Translations under genes and position numbers: made by a program | Assembly (NCBI RefSeq): GCF_023276435.1 | Contig: NZ_JALLPO010000035.1 | Location: 1-64,000 of the forward strand | Length of the DNA: 64,000 nucleotides | Direction: 5' to 3' | Origin: Sphaerisporangium perillae | Lineage (GTDB): Bacteria > Actinomycetota > Actinomycetes > Streptosporangiales > Streptosporangiaceae | Shown here: positions 7,924 to 17,843 of the stretch, one piece after another | How positions within the stretch are numbered: the stretch's first letter is position 1 | Layout: each line of letters begins with the position of its first letter | The notes under the pieces: generated by a model | The model's database searches: none | What the model saw: only the letters and a program-made list of their open reading frames with translations | Told to the model about the DNA's origin: nothing

Positions 7924-8892
7924 TCACAGCGTCGTCGAGGACACCGACTTGACCTCACGGTAGTAGCGGATCGCGCCGGGGTGCAGCGGGGCGGGGGCGG
8001 TGAAGATGGCCGTGCGCTCGTGCAGGTGCTGGGCCTCGGCGTGGGCCGCGGCGAACTCGCCGCGGGCCTCGAACAGCACGCGGGTCAGCCAGTACGCCTC
8101 CCCCGGGTCCATCCGGTCGTTCACGACCAGCAGGTTGTGGATGCCGACGGTCGGCACGCTGCCCTGGGACAGGTTGTAGGTCATCGCGGGGATCGTCTTG
8201 CGGACGTACACGTCCTGGTAGCGCCGCTGCAGGATCTCCACGTACTCGCCGAGCGGGATCACGTGGATGGGTTTCGCGGCGGACAGGCCGGCGATGGCCG
8301 GAGTCGGCAGCCCGCCGGAGAAGAAGAACGCCTGGATCCGGCCGCTCACCAGCGCCTGCACCGAATCGGCGACGCTCAGGTGCAGCCGCTGGAGCCCCGA
8401 GAAGCGGGCCATGCCCAGCACCCGGTTGGCGACCAGTTCCGTGCCGGAGCCGGGGGCCCCGACGCCGACGTGGTGGCCGGACAGGTCGTCCAGGTGGTCC
8501 ACGGAGGTGCCGCGGAGGCTGACGATCTGCACGTAGTCGTCGTAGATCTGGGCGAGCGCGGAGAGCGGCAGGGGCCGGGTGAACGGCGGCAGGCCGGCCA
8601 CCGCGAGGGCGACCGAGTCCAGGCTGGCGAAGGCGACGTCGGCCATGCCGTCGGCGACCAGCTTGAGGTTCTCCACCGACGCGGCGGTGGCGCGGACCTC
8701 GGTGTCGGAGCCCCACTGGCGGTGCAGGTGGCCGGCGAGCGCGCGGCCGAGCTCGTAGTACACGCCCCCCTTGCCGCCGGTCGCGATCACCAGCCGCCGC
8801 AGCGGGGGGCGGCCCGCGGAGCAGGCGTTCAGGGCCATCGCGAGCGGGAGCGCGAGAGCGGCCCGCCGGGTCAAGGGTGGGGTGAGCCGCAT
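7924..8892 (-). CDS. TAXI-family solute-binding lipoprotein
   Basis: A 322-residue lipoprotein. It has a twin-arginine-like n-region (RR at 9-10), a hydrophobic stretch, and a lipobox ending in Cys24 (LNAC). The body matches TAXI-type TRAP substrate-binding proteins, which bind small organic acids or amino acids: GGKGGVYYELG near the start, then AVENL-like and VGAPGSGTE segments. It is the last gene after a response regulator and histidine kinase (16-bp gap). No TRAP membrane subunit is nearby, so it may serve as the extracellular sensor for the kinase. The ATG start is well placed. Confidence 0.88.
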   Translation of the reverse strand: MRLTPPLTRRAALALPLAMALNACSAGRPPLRRLVIATGGKGGVYYELGRALAGHLHRQWGSDTEVRATAASVENLKLVADGMADVAFASLDSVALAVAGLPPFTRPLPLSALAQIYDDYVQIVSLRGTSVDHLDDLSGHHVGVGAPGSGTELVANRVLGMARFSGLQRLHLSVADSVQALVSGRIQAFFFSGGLPTPAIAGLSAAKPIHVIPLGEYVEILQRRYQDVYVRKTIPAMTYNLSQGSVPTVGIHNLLVVNDRMDPGEAYWLTRVLFEARGEFAAAHAEAQHLHERTAIFTAPAPLHPGAIRYYREVKSVSSTTL

Positions 8893-8908
8893 GGCTCCTC
8901 CTCGGATC

Positions 8909-10306
8909 TCAAGATGAGGTGGCGCTCGGCAGCGGCAGGCGGACGCGGGCGTCGACGCCGGACGGCTCCGCCACGCGCAGTTCGAACCGGCCGCCCATCC
9001 GGGTGACGAGCGTCGCGCAGATGGCGAGGCCGAGACCGGAGCCGGGTTTGCTCTCGCTGCCCGGTCCTCGCCAGAAGGGATCGGTGGCGCGTGCGGCCGC
9101 CTCCGGTGACATGCCCTCGCCGTCGTCGAGGACCCGGATGTCCACACACCCCGGGTCCTCCGGGTCCTCCGAGTCCAGGACCTCCACCTGGACGGTCACG
9201 GTGGTGCCCGGCCCGCAGAACTTGATCGCGTTGTCGATGAGCGCGTCCAGTACGTGGATGAGCATGCCGCCGCTCGACACGGCGGATGCCGAGGCGCCCC
9301 CGGTACGGCGCAGCCGTACGCAGTGGCGCGCGGCGAGCGACTCCCACGCGAGGATCCGCTCGGTGGCGATCGCGCCCACGTCCTCCACGCATGTAGTGAC
9401 CGTGTCGGACTCGGCCCGGCCCAGGGCGAGCAGCCCGTCGCAGATGCCGGTCAGCCGGTCGACCTCCTCCAGGGTCTCGGTGAGCCGGGTCGCGCCGGAG
9501 GAGTACTCCTCGCAGAGGCTCTCGAGCTGGAGGCGCAGCACCGCCAGGGGGGTGCGCAGCTGGTGGCTGGTGTAGGAGATGAAGGCGCGCTGCTTGTCGA
9601 TGAGCTCCTCGATCATCTTGGCCATGGTGTTGAACGAGGTGGCGAGGTTGCGCAGCTCCTCCGGCCCGGTGGAGGCGTCGGTGCGCCTGGTCAGCTCCCC
9701 GGCGGCGATGGCGTTGGCGGCCTGGTCGAGCTGCCGGACCGGGCGCAGGATCCAGCGCGCCATGGGCTCCACGACGAGGCGCGCGAGTCCGAGAATGACC
9801 AATCCGCCCAGGACCAGGATCAGCCACCACGTCAGCGTGCTCATGCGGGCACGGTCGGTGGGCGAGAGCGTCACGGCCGCGCCGACGACCTCGCCCTCCA
9901 CGACGATGGGCACGGCGACGACCAGAGCCGAGGTGTCCCACGGCCAGATGAGCGACGGTGAGCTGGCGCGTTCTCCCGACAGTGCCGTCTCGATGTCGTC
10001 CTTCTCCGCGACGCCGATGCCGGTGCCGGGCCGGGTGTCGGCCGCGATCCGGTTCTCGCGCGTCACCAGCACCGCTCGCACCCCGTACAGCGTCTGGTAG
10101 CGGTCCAGCTCGGCGGCGATGTCGGTCATCGGGTGGGTGGCGGAGGTGGGCTGGGCGAGGTGCGCGAAGCGTTCGGTGTCGCTCTGCCTGTCCAGGACCA
10201 TGGTCTGGGTTATCGACTGGGCCGTCACCATCGCCGCCGGGATGGCCAGGCACAGCAGCGTGAGCACGATGAACGAGAGAAAGATCACCACCAGACGTCT
10301 CCGCAT
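8909..10306 (-). CDS. sensor histidine kinase with HAMP domain
   Basis: A 465-residue membrane sensor kinase. Transmembrane helices lie at about 5-28 and 158-178, bracketing a ~130-residue extracytoplasmic sensor. A HAMP region follows, then the H-box SHQLRTPL with phospho-acceptor His248, the N-box DNAIKF, and G-boxes DDGEGMS and GSGLGLAI. It should autophosphorylate and pass phosphate to the OmpR-type regulator encoded 18 bp upstream. The TAXI lipoprotein downstream is a candidate periplasmic partner. The signal is not known. Confidence 0.93.
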   Translation of the reverse strand: MRRRLVVIFLSFIVLTLLCLAIPAAMVTAQSITQTMVLDRQSDTERFAHLAQPTSATHPMTDIAAELDRYQTLYGVRAVLVTRENRIAADTRPGTGIGVAEKDDIETALSGERASSPSLIWPWDTSALVVAVPIVVEGEVVGAAVTLSPTDRARMSTLTWWLILVLGGLVILGLARLVVEPMARWILRPVRQLDQAANAIAAGELTRRTDASTGPEELRNLATSFNTMAKMIEELIDKQRAFISYTSHQLRTPLAVLRLQLESLCEEYSSGATRLTETLEEVDRLTGICDGLLALGRAESDTVTTCVEDVGAIATERILAWESLAARHCVRLRRTGGASASAVSSGGMLIHVLDALIDNAIKFCGPGTTVTVQVEVLDSEDPEDPGCVDIRVLDDGEGMSPEAAARATDPFWRGPGSESKPGSGLGLAICATLVTRMGGRFELRVAEPSGVDARVRLPLPSATSS

Positions 10307-10324
10307 GGCCCGCCCAATCCCGAA

Positions 10325-11005
10325 TCATCCGATGTGGCGCGTGGACTCCATGTCCGAGGGCACGACGATGCGATAGCCGACGCCGCGGATGGTCTGGATC
10401 AGGCTGGGGCGGCCGAGCTTGGCGCGGAGGTTGGTGATGTGCACGTCGAGGGTCCGCCGCGCGGCCTGGCCGGTGTCGTTCCAGATCTCCAGCAGCAGGT
10501 GGTCGCGGCTGACGACCTCCCCCGGGTTGGCCATCAGGCGGGAGAGCAGGGTGAACTCCTTTCTGGTGAGGGCGATCGGGGTGCCTCCGCGAAGGACGGT
10601 GTGGTTGACGTGGTCCACCGCGACGTCGCCGACCTGCACCGCGCCGACCATTCCGGTCCTCGGTCTTCGCATCACCGCCTGCATCCTGGCCTCGAGCTCG
10701 GCCATGCTGAACGGCTTCACAAGGTAGTCGTCGGCGCCGGTGCGCAGGCCGAGCACGCGGTCGTGCTCGCTGGCGCGGGCCGAGAGCATGATGATCGGCA
10801 CGTCGCTGAACTCGCGGATCGAGCGGCACACCTCCAGTCCGTCCTCGTCTGGCAGACCCAGATCGAGGAGCATCAGGTCGTACCCGAACGTCTCGCGGGC
10901 CGCCGCTCCCGATGCGGCGTGGACCACGTCGTAGCTATGGCTCCTCAATAAGGAACCGAGAGCTTTTGCCATGCGTTCGTCGTCCTCAATCAGAAGAACC
11001 CGCAC
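10325..11005 (-). CDS. OmpR/PhoB-family response regulator
   Basis: A 226-residue regulator. The receiver domain has the acidic pocket EDD (7-9), phospho-acceptor Asp48 (LLDLGLP) and Lys97 (LVKPF). The winged-helix DNA-binding domain follows (TRKEFTLLSRL, then RTLDVHITNLRAKL). It uses a GTG start with a GGGGGCGG ribosome site. It is the first gene of the three-gene operon, preceded by an unusually A/T-rich stretch and two short palindromes that could be autoregulatory sites. Confidence 0.94.
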   Translation of the reverse strand: MRVLLIEDDERMAKALGSLLRSHSYDVVHAASGAAARETFGYDLMLLDLGLPDEDGLEVCRSIREFSDVPIIMLSARASEHDRVLGLRTGADDYLVKPFSMAELEARMQAVMRRPRTGMVGAVQVGDVAVDHVNHTVLRGGTPIALTRKEFTLLSRLMANPGEVVSRDHLLLEIWNDTGQAARRTLDVHITNLRAKLGRPSLIQTIRGVGYRIVVPSDMESTRHIG

Positions 11006-11086
11006 GCCGCCCCCAGATTATGAATGCGAACTTATCGTCCCATACTCATATAAAAGACCGACCATGACCATGATCTTGGACCTTAA

Positions 11087-11115
11087 CTGATCGTCAGATC
11101 CATCTGTCATGACAG
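11087..11115. promoter_or_regulatory. Paired palindromes upstream of the response regulator
   Basis: CTGA-TCG-TCAG (11087-11097) and the perfect 12-mer CTGTCATGACAG (11104-11115) are 6 bp apart and about 82-110 bp upstream of the regulator GTG. They are a plausible dimer site for the OmpR-type regulator. No comparison sites were available. Confidence 0.35.
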
Positions 11116-11243
11116 AATTTCGTTCGGCAGCAGGGGTGCCGCGCGCACAATCTCGACCGGTCCACCAGGCCCTGAGCCGCCCGCAGGCCCGTTCCACGGC
11201 CCGGGCCTGCGGAATCCGGCGACGCCCCACGGCGTGACGCGCC

Positions 11244-11265
11244 CCGGCCGGCGCCCGCCGGCCGG
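11244..11265 (-). terminator. GC-rich hairpin downstream of the acyl-CoA dehydrogenase
   Basis: Perfect 10-bp arms CCGGCCGGCG and CGCCGGCCGG flank CC. It lies about 300 bp beyond the stop of the leftward acyl-CoA dehydrogenase operon. There is no U-tract, so function is uncertain. Confidence 0.35.
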
Positions 11266-11567
11266 AAGGCGGCCTCGGATCGGCGGTCCACACTTCACCA
11301 AAACGGAGATTCATCAACGGCATAGCCTAAACAGTGCGATTCACCTCAAGTCGCGACTTTACTCCCCGGGTACGCTGTCGGCCGCATCAGGAAAGGTGGG
11401 GATATCGGATGCCTCTCGCCCCAGGAACGCCCGCGTGAGCGGCGCATGACATAGTTAAACTTTCACCTATTACCACCGGGGGACACCGCCGGCACCTGCC
11501 TGAAGCAGCGGATCCTCTGCCCGGGACGAGCGGCGCGGCGGACGAGGATCGACCGGGGTCCAGGGTG

Positions 11568-12773
11568 TCAGCCGACGTAGGGGCGTTCGCGTCTGAGCTC
11601 CTCGCGGGCGATCGAGCGGCGGTGCACCGCGTCGGGCCCGTCGACGATACGCAGGACGCGGGCCCAGGCGTAGAAGTAGGCGAGCGGAGTGTCGTCGCTC
11701 ACGCCCATGCCGCCGAAGACCTCGATGGCCCGGTCGATCACCTTGGTCGCCATCGCGGGCGCGGCAACCTTGATCGCCGCGACCTCGGTGCGCGCGCCCT
11801 TCGCGCCGTACTTGTCGATCAGCCAGGCGGTCTTGTACACGTACAGCCGGGCCTGGTCGATGTCGATGCGCGACTGCGCGATCAGTTCCTGGACCACGCC
11901 GTGCCCCGACAGGTGCGAGCCGAACGCCACCCGGGACTTCGCCCGGTCCACCATCAGGGCCAGCGCGCGCTCGGCCATGCCGATCGCCCGCATGGCGTGG
12001 TGGATCCGCCCAGGCCCGAGACGCGCCTGGGCGATCATGAACCCGTCGCCCTCTCCCGACAGCAGGTTCTCCGCCGGGACCCGCACGTCGCGCAACACGA
12101 TCTCGGCGTGGCCGTGCTGGTCGTGGTAGCCGAAGATCGGCAGGTCCCGCACGATCTCCAGGCCCGGGGTGTCCCTCGGCACCAGGATCATGGACTGCCG
12201 GCGGTGGGTGTCCGCCTCCGGGTCGGTCTTGCCCATCACGATGAACACCTGGCAGCGCTCGTCCGCCGCGCCGCTGGTCCACCACTTCCTGCCGTTGATC
12301 ACGTACTCGCCGCCGTCGCGGACGATGCTCGTCGTGATGTTGGTGGCGTCGGAGGACGCCACGTCCGGCTCGGTCATCGCGAACGCCGAGCGGATCTCCC
12401 CGTCCAGCAGCGGCTCCAGCCACCGCTTCTTCTGCTCCTCGGTCGCGAACAGGTGCAGCGTCTCCATGTTGCCGGTGTCGGGAGCCTGGCAGTTGATCGC
12501 CTCGGGCGCGATCACCGGCGACCATCCCGAGATCTCGGCGACCGCCGCGTACTCCAGGTTCGACAGCCCCGAGACCGCGGGCAGGAACAGGTTCCACAGC
12601 CCGCGCTTCTTCGCCGAGTCCTTCAGCCTCTCGAGCACCGGCGGGTGGGCGTGCGGGTGGTTCTCCGCCCGCCAGCGCTCGTACTCCTTCTCCGCGGGGA
12701 ACACCTCCTCCCGCATGAAGTCCCACATCCGGGCGCAGGCTTCCTCCGCCTTCGGCGACAGCGCGAAATCCAT
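11568..12773 (-). CDS. acyl-CoA dehydrogenase, ACAD10/11-like
   Basis: A 401-residue FAD enzyme. The segments FAMTEPDVASSDATNI and YVINGRKWWTSGA form the flavin/substrate region, and the C-terminal IEVFGGMGVSDDTPLA is typical of the ACAD11 branch. It is encoded 4 bp after an APH-like kinase. In levulinate catabolism (LvaA/LvaC) and in mammalian ACAD10/11, this pairing phosphorylates a 4-hydroxyacyl-CoA and then eliminates phosphate. I therefore infer 4-hydroxyacyl-CoA metabolism rather than ordinary beta-oxidation. The start is the ATG at MDFALSPKAEE; the upstream in-frame extension has no homology. Confidence 0.9.
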   Translation of the reverse strand: MDFALSPKAEEACARMWDFMREEVFPAEKEYERWRAENHPHAHPPVLERLKDSAKKRGLWNLFLPAVSGLSNLEYAAVAEISGWSPVIAPEAINCQAPDTGNMETLHLFATEEQKKRWLEPLLDGEIRSAFAMTEPDVASSDATNITTSIVRDGGEYVINGRKWWTSGAADERCQVFIVMGKTDPEADTHRRQSMILVPRDTPGLEIVRDLPIFGYHDQHGHAEIVLRDVRVPAENLLSGEGDGFMIAQARLGPGRIHHAMRAIGMAERALALMVDRAKSRVAFGSHLSGHGVVQELIAQSRIDIDQARLYVYKTAWLIDKYGAKGARTEVAAIKVAAPAMATKVIDRAIEVFGGMGVSDDTPLAYFYAWARVLRIVDGPDAVHRRSIAREELRRERPYVG

Positions 12774-12777
12774 GTCC

Positions 12778-13809
12778 TCAGCCTTCCTGTCCGAGCCTGG
12801 CCAGGCCGCTCTCCGCGATCCTTCGCACCTCGCCACCGAGGTCGCCGAAGTCCTGCCCGGCCATCGCCCCGGCCGCCACCCGCGCGGCGATGCCCTGGGC
12901 GATCACGGCATATTTGAAATGGGCGAACGCCTCGTAGAACGCGACGTCACCGAGCGGGACGTCCATCCGCGCGGCGTAGCGTTCCACCAGGTGCGCCCGC
13001 CCCGGGAACCCCGGAGTGCGCGACACCGCCGGTATCAACGGCTGCGGCTTCTCCCCCGCCTCGCGCCAGTAGAACAGCAGCAGCCCGAGGTCGGTCAGCG
13101 GATCGCCCAGCGCCGACAGCTCCCAGTCGAGCACGGCACTCACCCTCGACGGGTCGCCGAGGTCCATCAGGCAGTTGTCCAGCCGGTAGTCACCGTGCAC
13201 GATCGAGGAACGCCCACCGGCCGGCATCCGCCGCGCCAGCAGGCGGCCGAGCGCGTCGACCGCCTTCACCTCACGGGTCTTGGACCTCTCCCACTGGCCG
13301 GTCCACCGCCGGATCTGCCGCTCCAGGAAACCGGCCGGACGCCCGTAGTCGCCCAGGCCGACCGCCTCCGGGTCCACCGAGTGCAGATCGGCGAGCACGT
13401 CGACCAGCGCGTCCACCAGCGCGACCTTCTCCCGATCGGTCTCGGCGTACCCCTCGGGCAGCCGGTCGCGGATGATGTGACCGGCGACCTTCTCCATCAC
13501 GTAGAAGGGCACGCCCAGCAGGTCGCCCATGGGCTCGTGCAGGACCACGCGGGCCACCGGCACCGGCGTGCCGGCCAGGGCCCGCTGGATCCGCGCCTCG
13601 CGGCCCATGTCGTGCGCGCTCGGCAGCAGATCGCCCGACGGGGGCCGGCGCAGGATCAGCGCGCCGGCCTCGCTGGTCAGCTGGAAGGTCAGGTTCGACT
13701 TGCCGCCGGCGATGAGCGCGGCCGCGAGCGAGCGCCACCGCTCGTCGCCCGTCGCCTCGGCGACGACCGCTCCCAGCCGGTCCGGCCGTACCAGGTCGTC
13801 GATGCTCAT
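12778..13809 (-). CDS. APH/ChoK-type phosphotransferase partner of acyl-CoA dehydrogenase
   Basis: A 343-residue aminoglycoside-phosphotransferase-fold protein. The Brenner motif HGDYRLDN begins at His205, and the metal-binding DWE is at 228-230. Homologues act as 4-hydroxyacyl-CoA kinases next to ACAD10/11-type dehydrogenases, as in LvaA. Its ATG overlaps the stop of the ligase remnant upstream (ATGA), showing it was once coupled to a full acyl-CoA ligase. The operon is divergent from the XRE-TetR regulator. It is not expected to be an antibiotic-resistance enzyme. Confidence 0.88.
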   Translation of the reverse strand: MSIDDLVRPDRLGAVVAEATGDERWRSLAAALIAGGKSNLTFQLTSEAGALILRRPPSGDLLPSAHDMGREARIQRALAGTPVPVARVVLHEPMGDLLGVPFYVMEKVAGHIIRDRLPEGYAETDREKVALVDALVDVLADLHSVDPEAVGLGDYGRPAGFLERQIRRWTGQWERSKTREVKAVDALGRLLARRMPAGGRSSIVHGDYRLDNCLMDLGDPSRVSAVLDWELSALGDPLTDLGLLLFYWREAGEKPQPLIPAVSRTPGFPGRAHLVERYAARMDVPLGDVAFYEAFAHFKYAVIAQGIAARVAAGAMAGQDFGDLGGEVRRIAESGLARLGQEG

Positions 13810-13892
13810 CGCGCCTCCCCCCGCAGCTCGCGCCGCAGGATCTTCCCGGTCGAGGCGCGGAGCGGTTCCTCCATCATGGGGACTTCGGTCAC
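13806..13892 (-). pseudogene. 28-codon remnant of an acyl-CoA ligase
   Basis: A GTG codon preceded by an AGGAGGG ribosome site opens a 28-residue reading frame that ends STGKILRRELRGEAR. This is the C-terminal A10 motif of AMP-forming acyl-CoA ligases, with its catalytic Lys. The stop overlaps the kinase ATG. The arrangement looks like an in-frame internal deletion that kept the ribosome site, the first few codons and the last ~15 codons. A retained function in translational coupling is possible; enzyme activity is not. Confidence 0.6.
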
Positions 13893-14025
13893 GTAAGAGC
13901 CCTCCTGAACAGACGAACAGATCGATCGCTCGCCAATCGACCACAAAAGCAAGCCTCACACTGCACCATACGTGCTGTCCAGCGGCATTCACGTAGTTTT
14001 CACCCGCGATCGGATTCGCCTGCGA

Positions 14026-14046
14026 CTGTTCAGATATTCTGAACAG
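14026..14046. promoter_or_regulatory. Perfect palindromic operator abutting the XRE-TetR start codon
   Basis: Arms CTGTTCAGA and TCTGAACAG flank TAT and end one base before the GTG start. The right arm's TGAACAG recurs at 13906-13912, beside the divergent ligase-remnant start, in a CTGAACAG-ACGAACAG pair. Both promoters are probably controlled by the fusion regulator. TATTCT at 14035-14040 is spaced as a -10 for a leaderless transcript. Confidence 0.65.
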
Positions 14047-15120
14047 GTGAACACTCCGGCAGACCAGAGGCCGACCGTAGACCCGGTGGCGCCCACCGGA
14101 CGGAAACCGACTGTCGAGCACAAGCCGACCGCCGAACCCGGACCGAGCGCAGAGCCCGGGGCGGCCGGCGAACACGGACCGAGCGCAGAGCCCGGGGCGA
14201 CCGGCGGGCAGGGCCCGAGCGCCGGGCAGGCCGTACGGCGGCACCGGCTCACGCTCGGCGTCTCCCTGCGCGAGCTCGCCAGACGGCTCGCCGTCAGCCC
14301 CGCGACGGTCAGCGCCATCGAGAACGGCCGGACCGGGATGTCGGTCCAGCGCCTCCACCAGATCGCCGCGGCTCTCGGCGTACCCGCGACCACCTTCGTC
14401 GAAGATCCCGCCCGCTCCCCGGACCCCTGGGAGACCGTCCCCCAGGCAGGATCGAACCCCGCCGAGGCGGGACCGAGTGCCGGCGTGAAAGGGCCGGCGA
14501 GTTCTCTGGTCACCGGTGGCGGTACCGGCAACTGGCGCGAGTTCGGACCGCTGCCCATCGACAGCGTGCTGGCCGGCGCCATCCGCGCCTTCGTCGCCAC
14601 CGGCTACCACGGAGCGAGCATGCGCGACATCGCACGGCAGTCGAGCATGAGCGTCCCGGGGGTCTACCACCACTACCTCAGCAAGCAGGACCTGCTGTCG
14701 AAGATCCTCGACCTCACTATGACGGACCTGATCTGGCGGGTGGAGAGCGCGCGCGACGAGGGAAGGGACCCGCTCGAACGGATCGCGCTCGTGGTCGAGG
14801 CGATGGCGCTCTTCCACACCCGCCGCAACGACCTGGCGTTCATCGGCGCCAGCGAGATGCGCAGCCTCGAGCCCGCCAACCGCCGGCGCATCGCCGCGAT
14901 GCGCGACCACGTCCAGCACCTGCTGGACGGAGTGATCGACGCCGCCATCGCCCAGGGCCTGCTCAAGATCGGCGCCGACACCCGCAACGCGGGCAAGGCC
15001 ATCGCCACGATGTGCACCGGCCTGCCCTCATGGTTCCGCCTCGACGGCCCCACCACCCCCGAACAGACCGCGAGACAGTACGCCCAATTCGCGCTCCGCC
15101 TGCTGGGAACCAGCACCTAG
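14047..15120 (+). CDS. XRE-TetR two-HTH fusion transcriptional regulator
   Basis: A 357-residue regulator. After a proline-rich repetitive N-terminus come an XRE-type helix-turn-helix (about 62-118: LRELARRLAVSPATVSAIENG) and, after a linker, a TetR N-terminal domain (about 170-220: ASMRDIARQSSMSVPGVYHHY) with a TetR ligand domain. The GTG start is set by the palindrome immediately upstream; there is no Shine-Dalgarno, so leaderless translation is likely. It probably controls itself and the divergent kinase/dehydrogenase operon in response to an acyl-CoA. Two DNA-binding domains in one chain is unusual. Confidence 0.88.
   Translation: MNTPADQRPTVDPVAPTGRKPTVEHKPTAEPGPSAEPGAAGEHGPSAEPGATGGQGPSAGQAVRRHRLTLGVSLRELARRLAVSPATVSAIENGRTGMSVQRLHQIAAALGVPATTFVEDPARSPDPWETVPQAGSNPAEAGPSAGVKGPASSLVTGGGTGNWREFGPLPIDSVLAGAIRAFVATGYHGASMRDIARQSSMSVPGVYHHYLSKQDLLSKILDLTMTDLIWRVESARDEGRDPLERIALVVEAMALFHTRRNDLAFIGASEMRSLEPANRRRIAAMRDHVQHLLDGVIDAAIAQGLLKIGADTRNAGKAIATMCTGLPSWFRLDGPTTPEQTARQYAQFALRLLGTST
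14140..14211 (+). repeat. 36-bp in-frame tandem repeat in the XRE-TetR N-terminus
   Basis: Two 36-bp copies (14140-14175, 14176-14211) encode the 12-residue units GPSAEPGAAGEH and GPSAEPGATGGQ, followed by a partial GPSAG. The unit is a disordered linker and its length may vary between strains. Confidence 0.8.
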
Positions 15121-15136
15121 TTGTACGGACCACTGA

Positions 15137-16774
<1,638 letters not shown>

Positions 16775-16829
16775 CCGCCCCCCGACGCCTGGCCGTCGAG
16801 GCCGGGAGGACATCCACGGCGCCCTCCCT

Positions 16830-16842
16830 GCCTCGACGAGGC
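16830..16842. terminator. Weak hairpin between convergent argG and desaturase
   Basis: GCCTC-GAC-GAGGC followed by TCTATTT lies in the 106-bp convergent gap. The stem is short (5 bp), so support is modest. Confidence 0.3.
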
Positions 16843-16880
16843 TCTATTTCCGAACTGCTCGGATGCGAGCAGGGGCTTTC

Positions 16881-17810
16881 CTACAAGGCGGCCTGGCGGG
16901 TGCGGCGGGCTTCGCGGCGTTCGACGAAGCGGGAGGCGGAGACCTCCAGGCGGGTGAGGAACTCCGACAGCTCTACGCGCGCCTTGTCTCCCTCGCCGTC
17001 GAGGTCGGCGCGGTCGAAGACGGCCCACTGGCGCAGGACGGGCATGAGGACGTCGTCGAGGTGCAGGCGAAGGTCGTAGATTCCGGCGTTGGCGATGGTC
17101 ATGGCCTTGCGGGTGAAGCCTTCGATGCCGGCGCCGGGCATCTGGAAGGTGGTCACCACGTCGGTGACGGCGCGCATGGTCTGGCCCGGGCTGAGCTGGA
17201 AGGCCGCGTTGAGCAGGTTGCGGTAGAAGAGCATGTGCAGGTTCTCGTCGGCGGCGATCCTGGCGAGCAGGCGCTCGCAGTCCGGATCCTGCGAGACCTT
17301 GCCGGTGTTTCGGTGGGAGACGCGGGTGGCGAGCTCCTGGAAGGAGACGTAGGCCAGCGAGTGGAGCACGCCTTCGTAGGAGTTGGTGAACCCCTCCCCC
17401 ATGTGCAGCATGCGGGCCCGCTCGAGGGCGACCGGGTCGACCGCGCGCGTGACCGTCAGGTAGTCGCGGATGGCGGTGCCGTGCCGGCCCTCTTCGGCGG
17501 TCCACCGGTGCACCCAGGTGCCCCAGGCGGCGTCGCGGCCGAAGGTCGTGGCGATCTCGTGGTGGTAGCTCGGGAGGTTGTCCTCGGTGAGCAGGTTGAC
17601 GATGAGGGAGACCCGCGCCTCCTCGGGGATCGAGGAGTCGGTCTCGGCCCAGGCGTCGCCGCCGAACACGCCGTTGTAGTCGCGTCCCTGTGACCATGGG
17701 ACATACTCGTGCGGAAACCACTCCTTGGCCACCGTGAGATGCCGGTCGAGCTCCCCGGCCACCACGGGCTCAAGCTCGACCAGCAGTTCGGTGTCGGTGA
17801 ACTCTCGCAC
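16881..17810 (-). CDS. acyl-ACP desaturase (DesA-like diiron protein)
   Basis: A 309-residue ferritin-like diiron desaturase. Iron-ligand signatures are LTEDNLPSYHHE near residue 75, EEGRH and DENLH near 190. It should introduce a double bond into acyl-ACP (or acyl-CoA) for membrane-lipid fluidity. It uses a GTG start with a GGGGAGAAG ribosome site. A near-perfect 20-bp palindrome 34 bp upstream suggests a TetR-type repressor. It is monocistronic. Confidence 0.92.
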   Translation of the reverse strand: MREFTDTELLVELEPVVAGELDRHLTVAKEWFPHEYVPWSQGRDYNGVFGGDAWAETDSSIPEEARVSLIVNLLTEDNLPSYHHEIATTFGRDAAWGTWVHRWTAEEGRHGTAIRDYLTVTRAVDPVALERARMLHMGEGFTNSYEGVLHSLAYVSFQELATRVSHRNTGKVSQDPDCERLLARIAADENLHMLFYRNLLNAAFQLSPGQTMRAVTDVVTTFQMPGAGIEGFTRKAMTIANAGIYDLRLHLDDVLMPVLRQWAVFDRADLDGEGDKARVELSEFLTRLEVSASRFVERREARRTRQAAL

Positions 17811-17843
17811 AGTAACTTCTCCCCACGTGGGCTACGAAACCGT

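Larger units (their letters stand above)
11006..11567. other. 562-bp intergenic region, no gene recognised
   Basis: It separates the two-component operon start from the acyl-CoA dehydrogenase stop. It has A/T-rich patches at 11020-11110 and 11290-11420, two palindromes near the regulator promoter, and a GC inverted repeat. ORFs on either strand resemble no family I know. Confidence 0.6.

Noticed and set aside
12778-13809. Aminoglycoside resistance gene
   Set aside because: The APH fold is coupled to an acyl-CoA dehydrogenase and a ligase remnant, which fits acyl-CoA kinase function, not resistance.
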